Assembly: GCA_964030475.1 (NCBI GenBank)
Contig: CAXIPT010000003.1
Coordinates: forward strand, 7,330,453-7,394,452
Direction of reading: 5' to 3'
Source: Tethya wilhelma
Taxonomy: Eukaryota > Porifera > Demospongiae > Tethyida > Tethyidae
Length of the DNA stretch: 64,000 nucleotides
In this document: in pieces, positions 35,930 to 47,457 of the stretch
Layout of the letters: each line of letters starts with the position of its first letter
Position numbering within the stretch: the stretch's first letter is position 1
The notes under the pieces: model-generated
What the model saw: only the letters and a program-made list of their open reading frames with translations
Databases searched by the model: none
What the model was told of the DNA's origin: nothing
Position numbers and translations under genes: made by a program

Positions 35930-36154
35930 TGTTATCAATGCTGACTGAGATGTATGAAACAGTTAAGTTGAGATGTACTCCACTCCCTCCACCTCCATTA
36001 TCACTACCATCACCAATCCTAATAGTGAAGTTTCTTTCTCTTTGAGGGATAGGATTATCAAGAATAATGACATCACTACACTGTACAGCTCCAGCAGACT
36101 GCCCTGGTGTGAATATCAACGAAGATGTGGTAGGACTCTCAAAATCAACTCCCT
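35930..36154 (-). CDS. Gene B exon B9: Calx-beta C-half with Gly-rich loop (copy 2)
   Basis: Acceptor TAATATAG, donor GTATGT, phase 1, 225 nt. Encodes EGVDFESPTTSSLIFTPGQ, then VIILDNPIPQRERNF and the loop DGSDNGGGGSGVH. The acidic motif is degenerate (L-D-N-P-I-P). Differs from B13 at PQR versus PQG. Confidence 0.83.
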
Positions 36155-36236
36155 CTATATTAATCAATATTAATATAATATGTGAGATGTATAAAAGCAT
36201 TGAGCTTATAAATTGTTTCCAGTTCAAATCATATAC

Positions 36237-36377
36237 CTATGGCACTTCCCGACTCAATTACCAATGGAATGGTAACATTTCTTCCCAGTGTTCCATTAGT
36301 GATTTCAAGACACACAGGAAACACTGTATTATTGTCAGTTACATTGATGCTTCTGGGAAACAGACTAATATCCACAA
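36237..36377 (-). CDS. Gene B exon B8: Calx-beta N-half (copy 2)
   Basis: Acceptor AACATGCAG, donor GTATAT, phase 1, 141 nt. Encodes VDISLFPRSINVTDNNTV, then VCLEITNGTLGRNVTI. Same protein as B12 as far as I can see. Confidence 0.83.
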
Positions 36378-36464
36378 CTGCATGTTTGAGGTATGCATTC
36401 ATGCATGGCAGGTAAACACGATACAATCTGCATGCATTGTACGTAGCAGTAAGACATAACTTAC

Positions 36465-36689
36465 AGTCATTCGAGTCTTCATTAATAGTCACTTCAATAA
36501 TATTACTGGAAACATTCACAACATCATTGTCAGAGGTTGTTATGATGATAAAAAATATTTCATTGTCTTCAAGAATGTCATCATCAATCAGCATGATGAA
36601 GATGCATTGTTGATTGTCTCCAGTGGCATTCTGGCCAGACGTAAATGTAACATTTTGGTTGAAGGGAACATAGTCTTCATTAGCTAAGG
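36465..36689 (-). CDS. Gene B exon B7: Calx-beta C-half (copy 2)
   Basis: Donor GTAAGT, phase 1, 225 nt. Encodes ALANEDYVPFNQNVTF, then LIDDDILEDNEIFF. Differs from B11 by a handful of residues (for example TTSDNDV for TTPDNDV, and Met for Thr before LIDDD). Confidence 0.83.
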
Positions 36690-36788
36690 CTGTAAAAATT
36701 ACATTGTAGTATCATAATTATAGAGTCCATGTTCAATAGTAACTTGTGTCATTGGATACACAATACACATATTAAGGTATAGCTATAC

Positions 36789-36944
36789 CTGTTGAGGTTG
36801 GCAACGAAACAGTTTGAACAGTCACAACAATGTCTCGCTGAAGATTTCCACGAACTAATTCAATACATATTACTAGTTGGGACTCTCCATTATTAGGGCT
36901 TTCTGACCCAATAACATGAGGTATTGATGGCTGTACACTCACAT
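36789..36944 (-). CDS. Gene B exon B6: Calx-beta N-half (copy 2 of duplicated block)
   Basis: Acceptor TACTCTAG, donor GTATAG, phase 1, 156 nt. Encodes VSVQPSIPHVIGSESPNN, then ICIELVRGNLQRD. Nearly identical to B10 in exon and flanking intron. Confidence 0.83.
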
Positions 36945-37034
36945 CTAGAGTAAAGCGAAGGATATCATTGTAGCTATACTGTGCATGTGCACTGAATCAT
37001 ATGGGATTATCTATAATAATAATTATAATCATAC

Positions 37035-37274
37035 CTCTATCATTTTCTCCATCTGAAATGGTTACTAAAGCTCTTTCTCTACCTTCCAGTATAACAACTG
37101 AAAGCAAATTCAGCTCTTGAGGATTAGGAAGTAATCTTACTTCAAATACTTCCATTGCCTCTACAAACATGTCTTGTACGATTGAGATATTAACACACAT
37201 TGTGTCATTTATTGTCTGTCCCTCAGTAAATGTAAGTATCTCGGAAGCGGGAGTGAAGTCAAGAGCAGGAGTGG
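37035..37274 (-). CDS. Gene B exon B5: Calx-beta C-half
   Basis: Acceptor CTATGTAG, donor GTATGA, phase 1. Encodes ATPALDFTPASEILTF, then CVNISIVQDMFVEAMEVF and ISDGENDR. Clear paralogue of B15 (shared FTP-SEILTF and DGEN). Confidence 0.85.
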
Positions 37275-37344
37275 CTACATAGAAATACCACAGTTTAAAA
37301 TACAAAAGAATATCATTTATATATACCTGAACACAAACTCATAC

Positions 37345-37494
37345 CAGTAATTATGGAAGCAGAAATAGGTGTGAAGAGAAGGACTGTAAGATTTCTACCA
37401 GCAGTCCCAAGGAAAATGGAAACACATACAGAAATAACTGCATCAGGGCCTTCTCTCACAGCATACGAGAGATCTGAGAATCCTACTGCAATCA
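37345..37494 (-). CDS. Gene B exon B4: Calx-beta N-half
   Basis: Acceptor GTTTGCAG, donor GTATGA, phase 1. Encodes IAVGFSDLSYAVREGPDAV, then VCVSIFLGTAGRNLTV. Paralogous to B14. Confidence 0.85.
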
Positions 37495-37897
37495 CTGCAA
37501 ACCAGATCAGATTAATTTGCCAAGACATATTATAGTTGCAAATTAATTTTGTATATAAAGCTACTATAATTATACTGATCGAATACATGCACTTTGATTT
37601 ACATCATAAGCTTATAACACTGTACAACAACTGACCAAGTCAATCATTAATTTTTTGCAGTATCCGGTTATAATGGATTATTTAATTCCTCCCATGCATA
37701 TACTTTTAAATATTCATGCAAAACTGAATAACTATAAATGAATGAAATAATTGTGAATGCATGATGTTTAACTCACATGACAGAGACAATAATTATAATT
37801 GTATATAAAGCTCCCCACCCATCTAAATGACATAATTATGGCTAGCCCATGCAGTGAGTGTTCTTGTTGCTTGTGACTGTTATGACTATACACATAC
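37495..37897. other. Gene B intron B3-B4
   Basis: About 400 bp, AT-rich; nothing recognised. Confidence 0.6.
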
Positions 37898-38119
37898 CAT
37901 AAGGGTCTGGTACATCGATGATAGTAAAAACTGCAATATTTGCATTTTGATCAATATTCACAGCCTGGTCAAAGGTAGAAAGCTCTGCAACAAAGTTTTC
38001 AGGAACTTCTAACAGCATGTCAGTGGCAAGAGTGATGGATATACACTGAGTGTCTCCGTTGTTACTATTCGAAGGAAATATCACTGGATAAGATATAGTT
38101 TCAGTGAAGTCCACACCAC
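37898..38119 (-). CDS. Gene B exon B3: Calx-beta C-half
   Basis: Acceptor CCTCCAG, donor GTATGT, phase 1. Encodes GGVDFTETISYPVIFPSNS, then CISITLATDMLLEVPENF. The D-D pair of the acidic motif is T-D here. Ends DVPDPY. Confidence 0.85.
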
Positions 38120-39625
38120 CTGGAGGATCACAATTATAGGCTCTCGGTTACAACTAAAACATAATAAATTATTAATTAGACTGTTCCATAAATGACATGC
38201 ATAGTTTCCTGAGTGACATATATATGTATATATCTGAATTACAAATAGCCCAGGATACTTGTTACAATGAAAGCACCGCTGGTGCACAAGCCTTGGCACA
38301 CTCAACTAGCTAGTACACAAGTTAGCTTAGTCTCCAGGCTCCAAAGTCAATGGGAGACGAGGGCCAAGGCTATAGGTTAGGCCACATCACTGAAGTAGAC
38401 ACAGACTGAATGCTTAGCTGTTGTCAGCTAGCTACTGAGTATTCAAAGTCTATATACCTGGGCTTCTTAAACCATAGCCTATTATGTCAGAATTTGATAC
38501 CCAGTAATCTTGTATAATATAAGTTGCAGTGTAGCTTAGCTAGCTTGCTTAGCTAGCTTGCTGGCTACACGGAAAAACCTATGCCACATGCCGAATTAAT
38601 TATACAGCTATATGCTTACATAGAAATCATGCAGACTAATTCTTACGTGTCTTACCAAGAACCACTGACCAACAGCAGCCATGAAGCTAAGCTGCTTATA
38701 TTTTCGACACAAATTCTAAATAACACACACCAGATCAATGGGTATAGGCCTCGAAGCTAAGCACTCAGACAGGGGGTGATGACTCCCATATCATTATGTA
38801 TACTGTACTTGGAGTCAAAACAGGGTCAAGATGACAGTAAACAGTCAAAATGAGATTTTAGTGCTGGTCAATGGTCACTGAACTTGAAATGAAATTCATG
38901 ACAATCAAACTTCGGCAAAGTCAAAGTTAAGCATGAAGTTCAACTGTCAAGGTCAAATTTTAGTGACGGTCAATGGTCAAAATGGAAATTTTAGACAGTC
39001 AAGATCTTGACCAAGTACAGAACACATGGAAATTGCCTGACCCCTGTCAGAGAAGCACAGTAACCTCAAAACTCAGCAACTATACAGTGTTTTGGACAGC
39101 AAAAAATATATTTCTACAAGATCATTCAGACAGACAGACAGACAAAACGATGACCATAATCCGGCCTTTACGATGTGCCAAGGCTTAACAATAATGTAAT
39201 GAAGCCATCATGCGGACAGATCACAGTTACAGGAATGGGGCTCAGTATAAGCTTAAGATAAAAAATAAGCATGCATGCAGTCTTAACTCTTAATATGGCT
39301 AATGGGACACCATGCATAATATATGTACTTGCTTCTTGATCTAACAATAGTCCAATATTTTGCACGCAAAACATGCAATTGTATTGCATGTCCCAAATTA
39401 TGTATACTCGAAAAATCAGATCTGAATATTAATTTGCTAGATCATATATAATATCAAAACAAATAACTCTTGTGACAGAGCCCTTTAAGCAGATATACTC
39501 ACAATTATACTTGCATGCCTATATAGCCACACAAACAAAACAAAAGGTCCTACAGTAACAATTATAATAATTAGTATCTACTTAAAAAGCTTTATACAGA
39601 TTATAGGCTTGTATAGACTGCTTAC
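38120..39625. other. Gene B intron B2-B3
   Basis: About 1.5 kb. A patch at about 38812-39010 repeats GGTCAA/GGTCA-like hexamers. An acaGACAGACAGACA tract is near 39127. No gene seen. Confidence 0.55.
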
Positions 39626-39769
39626 TAAGAGCTGTTCCATTTATGATCATCAGGACAAGAGAAATAGGTCGACTGAGACCTCCACCATTCTCCACAAGCT
39701 CACTACAGACAAAGATCTCTTCTCCTTCAAGGCCACTCCCAGTAAGGTTAACCAGCCTGAAATGTGCCC
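39626..39769 (-). CDS. Gene B exon B2: Calx-beta N-half
   Basis: Acceptor GTGTTTTAG, donor GTAAGC, phase 1, 144 nt. Encodes AHFRLVNLTGSGLEGEEIF, then VCSELVENGGGLSRP. The start is less canonical than in the other N-halves, but phase, length and position fit. Confidence 0.75.
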
Positions 39770-40796
39770 CTAAAACACCAAAAAAAGATTTGATTGAACA
39801 TTTATTGAAATCCGCAAATATACTTTATATACAGTGCTCCAAGCTAAAGAGCAAATTTTGTTTTGCATTACTTCCAAACCATTTGTGCTAAAGAAAAATT
39901 GTTGGTATGTATGTGTAGAGCAATCACTTGTGAAGCTTCAGCAAGTGGGCGGGTCTGATCACGTGAGAGTTGAAGGGTGCGGCTCATATTTTGTTGACTA
40001 AGGTAGGGGAAAAAACTTTTGGGATGAATCTCGCAAACTACTGTGAGTTAAGAGCCCAGATTTTATACAGAGATAGATGTTGGAATGATGATAATATGGT
40101 CCAAATAAAAACTCTTAACTCTAATTTATAACAGAAAAACACTGGCATAAAATTAATGCAAAAATTTAGCAACTTTTAGTGTAAAAACTACTGGGATCAA
40201 AATCAACTTTCCACTTGGAGTTAAAGGAACTGTGTCACTATATAAGCGGTGTTTTGTTACTAAAAATAAAAAGTGTGATGTTTTATGATGTTCTATGACC
40301 GTTTGTGACGTTTTTTGTTTTGTTTCTTGCGCGATCTGGGTACCACGCCCGGATATTAGCCCCGTGTATGTACGTATATTGCGCATTTGTCAACAAAAAA
40401 TGTCATAAAACGTCACACATTTTATTTTTGGTAACAAAACAGTGCTTATATAGTGACACAGTTCCTTTAAGGTCCCAAATTCTATATTTACATTCAGTAC
40501 TAAATGTTGAACCATGTACAAACTTTGGTAACAAAAGCTCTTATAGTTTGTCAGAAATGCAGTGTTTTGTTTACTAAAAAGACCTTTTTTGCAGCATTTT
40601 GCAGCATTCTGCAGATTTATGGCTTTGCAAAAATAACTGCTATAGGGCCAAACTTGAAGTTCCGAAATTGCTCAAAAACAGCATATCACTACTTCTTGAT
40701 ATAAGATTTAGTAGTTTTATGCAGTTTTGACAGTTCTTAAAGCTTTTTTTAAAAATTGCTCTTTTAGTTTGGAACACTGTACATATATACACTGAC
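39770..40796. other. Gene B intron B1-B2
   Basis: Repeat-derived: sequence around 39910-40020 and 40590-40640 matches parts of 6760-7290 in either orientation. A ~180-bp imperfect inverted repeat spans about 40220-40465 (TATATAAGCGGTGTTTTGTTAC and inverse). No gene seen. Confidence 0.55.
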
Positions 40797-41024
40797 TATC
40801 ATTGGGGTCTTGTAGAATGGTAAGTATTTCAGTCTCATTTCCAGGTGTGAACCTCACTGCTCCAATATTAGAGAGTGGAGATGACAATGTGATATTCAAT
40901 GTCTCATCTTCTTCAATTAAACTATCATCTACTACAGACAGAGATGCACAGCGCTGAGCTCCCACAGTCTGACCAGAAATGAAAGTCAGAGATTGAGGAG
41001 AGGGTCCAATATAGTCAGCTCCAG
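40797..41024 (-). CDS. Gene B exon B1: orphan Calx-beta C-half
   Basis: Acceptor CATGTAG, donor GTCAGT, phase 1. Encodes AGADYIGPSPQSLTFISGQ, then RCASLSVVDDSLIEEDETL. No N-half exon was found upstream before the transposon at 43195. Confidence 0.85.
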
Positions 41025-41166
41025 CTACATGTATATAATTGTACAGTATATGGATATATATGATCCTTCACAGACACAACTCAAAATTTAACATATATAG
41101 CTACTATGGTAGTTTCCAGGCATGTATGGATGCATGCAGGGACTCTGAATTCAACATTAATTTGTC

Positions 41167-42121
41167 ATAAGTACGGTAGTACGTATAGTATAGGAATGGG
41201 CTGACTGCCCGATAGACACAATACAAATGTTTATCACCATAAAAATCTAGCAAAACAAAGTTAAGCCTTCAAACTTGCTCAGAAGCTCTCTTAGGCAGAT
41301 TACCAACTGCATGCAAGACCTAAAGCTCACAGAAACTTTCCAAAGCACTCGTAGAGAGTGCTAGTTGGAAACTACACCCAGGCAATTTTGTTCTCACTTA
41401 CTTACTTACTTACTTACTGACTTACTGACTTATTGACTTACTTGACCGCAACTCTGATTTCCAGAGAAACAAAAAGGATTAGGCTAGTTTTGACAACACA
41501 AAGTAACTTCTTTTCATCCAAACTATAGGGTCTTTTACTCTCGTTTACTGCCTATAAATATGTTAAAACAATAGCTACTGACTTTGAAATTTTTAAAAAT
41601 TGTATAAATTTGTGTACTTCAGTGTAGCCATTTGTTAGTAGAATTCAAAGGTCATTGTCTTATTCACGTGGTATTTAATGCGCATGTGTATTAGCCTACT
41701 TGAGGTTTATGCAACTAATACTACTCAAGCTTTTTGTAGAGACTATAACCAGTCTTTGATAGTCTCTACTCACACTATAGTGTTAAAAAAAATAAAATTA
41801 GCAGTGTAGGAATGGGCAGTGCTATAAAAAGTAAGGAAACAAGAGCATGCTTCGATTTCGGCACATGACTACTTCATTCTTATGCCCAAGTTATACCTTA
41901 CCCCACTTAGTTATCTAAATGATTAGCATGAGTTTAAATTATGATAATTACATGCAGATCATCTGATTCAGTGTAAGTTTTATGACAGGATGCATGAATG
42001 ATGAGAGAGCATAAATGAAAAATGAAGTAGTCATGTGCTGAAATCAAGACATGCCCTTGTTTCCTTACTTTTTATAAAACTTCCCATATTACTACACTGC
42101 TAATTTTTTGAAATTTTTACT
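41167..42121. mobile_element. Composite R2+R1
   Basis: From GTACGGTAGTACGTATAG through R2 to the R1 foldback ending TTTTTACTAT at 42121; the most complete single composite. Confidence 0.8.
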
Positions 42122-42535
42122 ATCATACGTACGGTAGTACGTATAGTAGGAATAAGTCGACTGTCCCATAGACACAATACAAAATGTTGATAACTATAAA
42201 AATCTAGTCAAACAAAATTAAGCCTTCAAACTTGCTCAGAGGCTCTCACTGACAGATTACCAACTGTATATGCAAGGCCTAAAGTTGGCAAAAACTTTCC
42301 ATAGCACTCGTAGATAGCACTAGTGGGAAGCCACAATAGTGCCATTTTTGTTCTCCTAACGTACTTACTTACTTACGTACTTCCTAACTGACTTACTTGA
42401 AAAGCATTTCCAGAGAACCAGAATGTGTTGAGCCAACTTTGACAGCACAAAGTAAGTTCTTTTCATAGGTACTACATTCCTTGATACTCGTTTTCTTCAT
42501 AAATAGGCCTAAACAAAAACTAGAAAGCTTTAAAA
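42122..42535. mobile_element. R2 fragment
   Basis: TCATACGTACGGTAGTACGT through AACTAGAAAGCTTT. It starts exactly where the previous composite ends. Confidence 0.8.
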
Positions 42536-43194
42536 CAAATCAGTCATTACGCCAACGGTAAAATTCGCGATTTTTATTTTCCACATTACGTCATACTTCC
42601 TGCTAAAAAATGGGGTAAGTGACGTGGAATAGTGTAGATTTGAAGCTGTTCTGTTCAGAAAACAAGCCCCAAAGCTGAACTTTAAAGTTGCTACTGGTGT
42701 AGAAGAAGGATAAAACTTCATTTTTCTCGGATCAAACGTGGCTCATTTGTCTAAAATGAACTGAAAATGTTGGTTGAACCCTGTGAACCCGAATTCATAC
42801 TTGTGAGAAGATGGACTAAAATCGCCTCTCACACACAAACGGTAAGTGTGCACATCTCTGCACTTGCTTATATTATTGCCAGATGTGTATTAATGTTGGT
42901 TATCAAGTACAGGGGTGATAATGTTTGTCACAAAAAAAAATGTCACACAATCTTTGTAGTTGATACAATCTTGCCTAGTGTTTTGCATGCTAAACCTGAA
43001 TTACTACTAATCCAGTCTTGTTTTATAATATATTTCTAATTCAAAATCAATGGTTATGATTTGACTTTTGGAAAGCATTTAAAGTATATTTTATTGCTTG
43101 GCATTGATTCAGACATCAATTGCAAGTCAGTTTTCCAGTCCGGCGGCATGCTCTAGGTATTATGTATGTGGCTGTATCATGTGAGCACCTTTAC

Positions 43195-46100
43195 CAGTGG
43201 CGTATCCACAGTGGGGCCTGGTGGGGCATGTGCCCCACTAACTGTTTACTAACTTTACTTACTTTGAAGCTAAAGTTAACCAAATAATTATGACTCACCG
43301 CTCTCGATCTCTCACGGCTCAACTTCTCAAGTCTCGATCATAAACAAATGACATCATAGCAAAAAGAGGTGTGCATTAATTAGTGTGTGCACGTGGCCAA
43401 GCACGTGGATGTTAAAGTGGTGAAATTCAGAAGTATGGCCAGTTCCAAGACTAAACAGTTAACCTTATTTCACTTTCAACCGAGTCAGGAAACTGAGGAA
43501 AGCAATCGGGCCAAGAACTGCAAGAAGCTAAAGTTAGATTCCGAGGCTGAGAAAGAGGCCGAGTCATCCGCAAACTCTGATTCTGAAGCTGAGTCGGATA
43601 TAGAACAAATATTCTAAAGAGGATGATGTGACTAATTTGCATCATTGTTCAACTCAAGATAATCATATAACTGTTCAATATCCAACTTCTTCAACTACTA
43701 TTGTTATAAATGACCATTCTCATAGGAAAGTTGATCAGCAAGGATTGGCAGAGTCCACTGTTGTGATCCACGATATAGCTCAAGGACTGCATCAACAACC
43801 AGCTCAACCTCTACTAAAAGAATTTCCACCAAGTATAATATGTTCAAAGAAACGTTCTTTTAACTCCTCTTGGTATAAAAAATATAGATGGCTTGAGTAC
43901 TCTGTCTCTAAGGATGCAGCTTTCTGCTATCCCTGTCGATTTTTTGCATTTAACTGTACTGGAAAATCACAAGAAGCATTCACTAAGGTTGGGTTTCGGA
44001 ACTGGAAACATGCAACTGGCAAAGATAGTACCTTGTTGAAACACGATAACAGCAAGACTCACAAACAAGCCATGTGTTCTTGGTGTGATTATAAGAAGAA
44101 TATTGAACATGGTACCTCTGTTGCCCAATCGCTGGACTCCACACGAAGTTGTCAAGTAACTGAAAATAAACACTACATAAAGACTTTGGCAAGTATTGCT
44201 TTGTATTGTGCACGCCAAGATATTGCCTTGAGAGGCCATCGTGAAATTGTTTCAGAAAGTAATAGAGGAAATTTCCTTGAACTCCTTGAATTGATTGCTA
44301 AGCATGATAGTGTTGTTGCAAACAAACTTCGTACATGTCCTAGGAATGCTACATACACCAGTCCTGGTATCCAAAACTTGCTTCTCAATATCCTTGGAAA
44401 CATGGTCAGACAACAAATTTGTAGTGCTGTAAAAGAGGCAGGTGTTTATTCCATTTTATGCAATGAGACTAATTGCAGCAAGAAGGAGCAGCTCTCATTG
44501 TTTCTAAGGTACGTTGACAAAGATGGAGTAATACAAGAACATTTTTTGACTTATGTGGAGGTTAAGGGTCTTGACGCAAAGAGTTTAACTGACTATATTG
44601 TAAGTACTCTGAAATCGTATTGCCTTGATCTACAAGCCATTGTGTCCCAAGGATACGATGGGGCGTCTGTTATGAGTGGTCAGTGCTCAGGTGTGCAGGC
44701 ACGTCTGAAAGAATTTGCCCCTTATGCAACATATATTCACTGCTACGCCCATACATTAAACCTTGTCCTTGTGGACTGTGCCAAAACAGTATCCAATGCA
44801 GCTGAATTTTTCTGCCTAATTGAATGTTTGTATGTGTTTATTTCTACTACTAAAGCACATTCCATTTTCATGAGTAAACAGCAGGAGTTACACCCAACCA
44901 AGCAGCCTTTGCAGCTTCAGAGGTTATCCGATACAAGGTGGTCATGTAGATATAGAGCTGTTAATGCTCTCTGTCACACATTTGATGCTCTTCTTGCCAC
45001 TCTTCAAGACATAAGTGAGGGCACTGATCACTCTAAGGCAGTGGAAGCCAGAGGTCTTCTTCATCAGGTTGCAAGTTTCCACTTCATTGTATCCTTAATT
45101 ACGGATACTTTCATGTACGAAATCTCTCTCCGACCAATTACAAAGTGTGCAGATTGATTTGTCTTCAGCAGCTGAGTTAGTCAAGGCCACACAATGTGTA
45201 ATTAAAGAGTATCGAACTGATGATTTTTGGGATAAAGTCTATCAGTATGCCAAAGAAATTGCAGAGCATCATGGTATAACTGTTGTATCTGCTCATCAGT
45301 CAAGAAGAAGAAATTGTCCCAAACGCTTCGATGAGTGTGTAATCCTAGAATCTACAGGACATAGGGATGCCTTAGATACAAGTGAGAATTACAAAACCAC
45401 TCTTTTCTTCCCTGTATTGGATGTGATTTTGGCTGAGTTGAGTCGCCGTTTTGATGAAAAGAACTTGGATCTGATGTATGCTATTCAAGTATGCCACCCT
45501 AAATCTGCTCATTTTCTAAGTATTTCCAAAATGCAGGCACTTATTGATACATACAATTTACGGAAAGATGCACTTTGTGTAGAAACAACCTTGGCAAAAC
45601 AAACAGTACAGAACAAAGATCTTAACAGTATCAATGATGTATATGTTGGATTGACTCCTCTGGCCAGTGCTTTTCCAGAACTAGTTAAGTTGTTAAGAAT
45701 AGCTTTGACTATTGCAGTCAACACAGCACAGTGTGAAAGAACATTCTCTACTTTGAAAAGAGTGAAATCGTATCTGCGTTCAACTATGGGTGAGCAAAGA
45801 CTTTCAGATCTTGCTGTTTTGTCAGTTGAAAGGGAACTTTCTAGTGCTCTGTCCTTAGATGATGTTGTCACTGAGTTTTATGGTGTAGATCGTAATAGGA
45901 GAATTTTGTTGTCTTGATTATTGTACTGTACATTATATAATTATTTTTAATTCAACCTGGATTTATTAAGCTTATTACATTTTACAATAATATATAAGTT
46001 GAAGAGGGCATGCATGTGTGAAAGTGATAATTATTAGATTAGCTAGAATGTAATTCAGATTGCACCAGAATTCATCTCAATGTATGCAAATATCAAAATT

Positions 46101-46225
46101 TTGGTGGAGCATGCATGCCCCCAGACCCTCCTAGAGATGCCGCTAATGCGCGACGCGGCATGGCGCCTACGGACGGACGGCAGCATTGGTGCCCTACTAC
46201 TTCTTCCAGTCTAGATACGCCACTG
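43195..46225 (+). mobile_element. hAT-type DNA transposon, about 3.03 kb, decayed
   Basis: Bounded by inverted ends CAGTGGCGTATC (43195) and the reverse complement GATACGCCACTG ending at 46225. It encloses a TTF-type transposase. The same terminal motif bounds several short non-coding elements in this window, so those may be moved by this or a related transposase (inference). The eight bases outside each end do not match, so the target-site duplication has decayed or one end has been replaced. Confidence 0.75.
43435..45917 (+). pseudogene. TTF-finger / DUF4371 hAT transposase, two frameshifts
   Basis: Starts at ATG 43435. The N-terminal part runs to TAA at 43615-43617. The main part, in a second frame, runs from about 43602 to a stop near 45157. 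The C-terminal part, in a third frame, runs from about 45127 to 45917. Both breaks are one-base shifts: near 43600-43615, and near 45118-45128 just before SDQLQSVQ. Domains in order: acidic Ser-rich N terminus; TTF zinc finger (WYKKYRWLEYS, then CYPC); RNase-H-like core (KEQLSLFLRYVD, QGYDGASVMSG, HCYAHTLNL); hAT C-terminal dimerisation block (AQCERTFSTLKRVKSYLRS). Where relatives have D-E-T-T-D this copy reads N-E-T-N-C (Asn codon at 44462), so the first catalytic Asp is lost. Probably inactive; sequencing error could explain the frameshifts but hardly the catalytic change. Confidence 0.82.
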
Positions 46226-47406
46226 ATTCTGATACTACACTAAAATTGTACCACAAACATAAATTGTTTGTAACACGGATAGTATACGGAGTTTGTGTAC
46301 TCGCGCTTAGCAACGTATTCGCTCACGATTTTAGCGAGTAAAATTGGAATGAACGGTCGGTATATTTGAGCTCATATCTCCAAAACTATAGCGCCTAGCC
46401 GCTTAAAATTTGGAAAATAGCTAGCTGCAATGACATAGATTACAATGCAAGCGCTATCTCAAAATTCGCATATTACTACATCTGGTCGGTTTTCCAAAAT
46501 TCGGTCACTCAAAAAAACTAAGTTCTTTATCTCTACCATTAGAAAACTTTGTTTTTCACTAACAATGTTTGTTACACCAACTCAGGTATGTTAAGGCAAA
46601 ACTGCTGCTCAAAACACTCAAAAATGGAAGAAACTATGATGATAAAGAGCCAACTTGTGGAAAAAGTATAATGTACTACAGTCAGAACTTTGAATATTTG
46701 ATAAGTATGTATGTTTGTGCTTAGTATTTAGACAAATGTTGCTATGGAAACGCTGTCAACAACAGAATATAATGAATTTCAATTACCCTTGATTTATCTA
46801 AACTTTTTACAATGCGGACCCGAATCTTTGCAGTTATGTACTGTGATTGGCACCACTAGAGAGCTTATACATTCGAGCAACTCATAAACAGTTAAAGTAA
46901 TGTACTAGTACCTGGCGCTACTAGTTACAGCAAAAAATAGGCTTACCAGTTAGTATTTAGCTGCCTAATTAAGTATTCATCCGTCACTCGAAGTAGACAT
47001 GGAACAGCAGGACAAAACTTTCAGGCGGCGTTATATTCTCTAAACCTTTCTTGAGTTAGCGCCAACAATCACAAACTATATTCTTCGATATTCGGCTCCG
47101 CATAAGAAGCCAAGATCTTGTGCTCGCACTATACACAAGATTCACATCATTATTATTAGTTAGTATCACGTACCCTCGCTGACGTTTTCCTTGCGCAGAC
47201 GTCGGATACCCGCCAGCTGCACTGCATTTTGGCGGCAAAGGTGCAAGCTTTGACATTCTAGGCACTGTCAGTGATTGAGTATCAAACAAGAGAAGCATTT
47301 TTCACAATCAAAGGTAAGAAAAACATCATAATTATTGTAGTAATAAGACATAAATATAAATATATATGTCCAGCAAGCTTATTTCTTCAGTTCCAGACCT
47401 AAACAC

Positions 47407-47457
<51 letters not shown>

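Larger units (their letters stand above)
33180..36986. repeat. Duplicated four-exon block (B10-B13 and B6-B9)
   Basis: 33560-34682 and 35670-36986 align end to end through four exons and three introns with few differences, except for a 189-bp element inserted at 35687 and small intron indels. The N at 34683 sits between the copies. Confidence 0.85.
25180..41024 (-). other. Gene B: long Calx-beta repeat protein, 29 exons, both ends missing
   Basis: Spliced model on the minus strand, with donors and acceptors read by eye. Exons B1 to B29 total 5208 nt (1736 codons) and give thirteen complete two-exon Calx-beta domains, plus a lone C-half at the 5' end (B1) and a lone N-half at the 3' end (B29). 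All junctions are phase 1 except the extra phase 0 intron between B19 and B20. No signal peptide, stop codon, Wreath domain or membrane segment is visible, so both ends lie elsewhere. The repeat architecture matches gene A and the aggregation-factor core family; many N-x-S/T sites fit a glycosylated extracellular protein. Contig joints at 27091-27161 and 34683 lie inside the gene, so exon order across them is provisional. Confidence 0.8.
41025..43194. other. Region between gene B and the transposon
   Basis: Two R2/R1 composites back to back (41167-42121 and 42122-42535). 42536-43194 is unique; an open stretch ending in a donor-like ACGGTAAGT at about 42841 is not recognisable. Confidence 0.55.

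Noticed and set aside
38740..38790. Resemblance to the 5S rRNA internal region (GAAGCTAAGCA)
   Set aside because: Only about a dozen bases fit and the rest of 5S is missing.
42767..42841. Plus-strand open stretch ending in ACGGTAAGT that could be a first exon
   Set aside because: No partner exon and no recognisable peptide; one good donor is not enough.
47174..47298. Minus-strand open stretch ending at GTACGT that might be the 5' exon of gene B
   Set aside because: The peptide is not a signal sequence, the phase cannot be tied to B1, and no N-half Calx-beta exon was found between.
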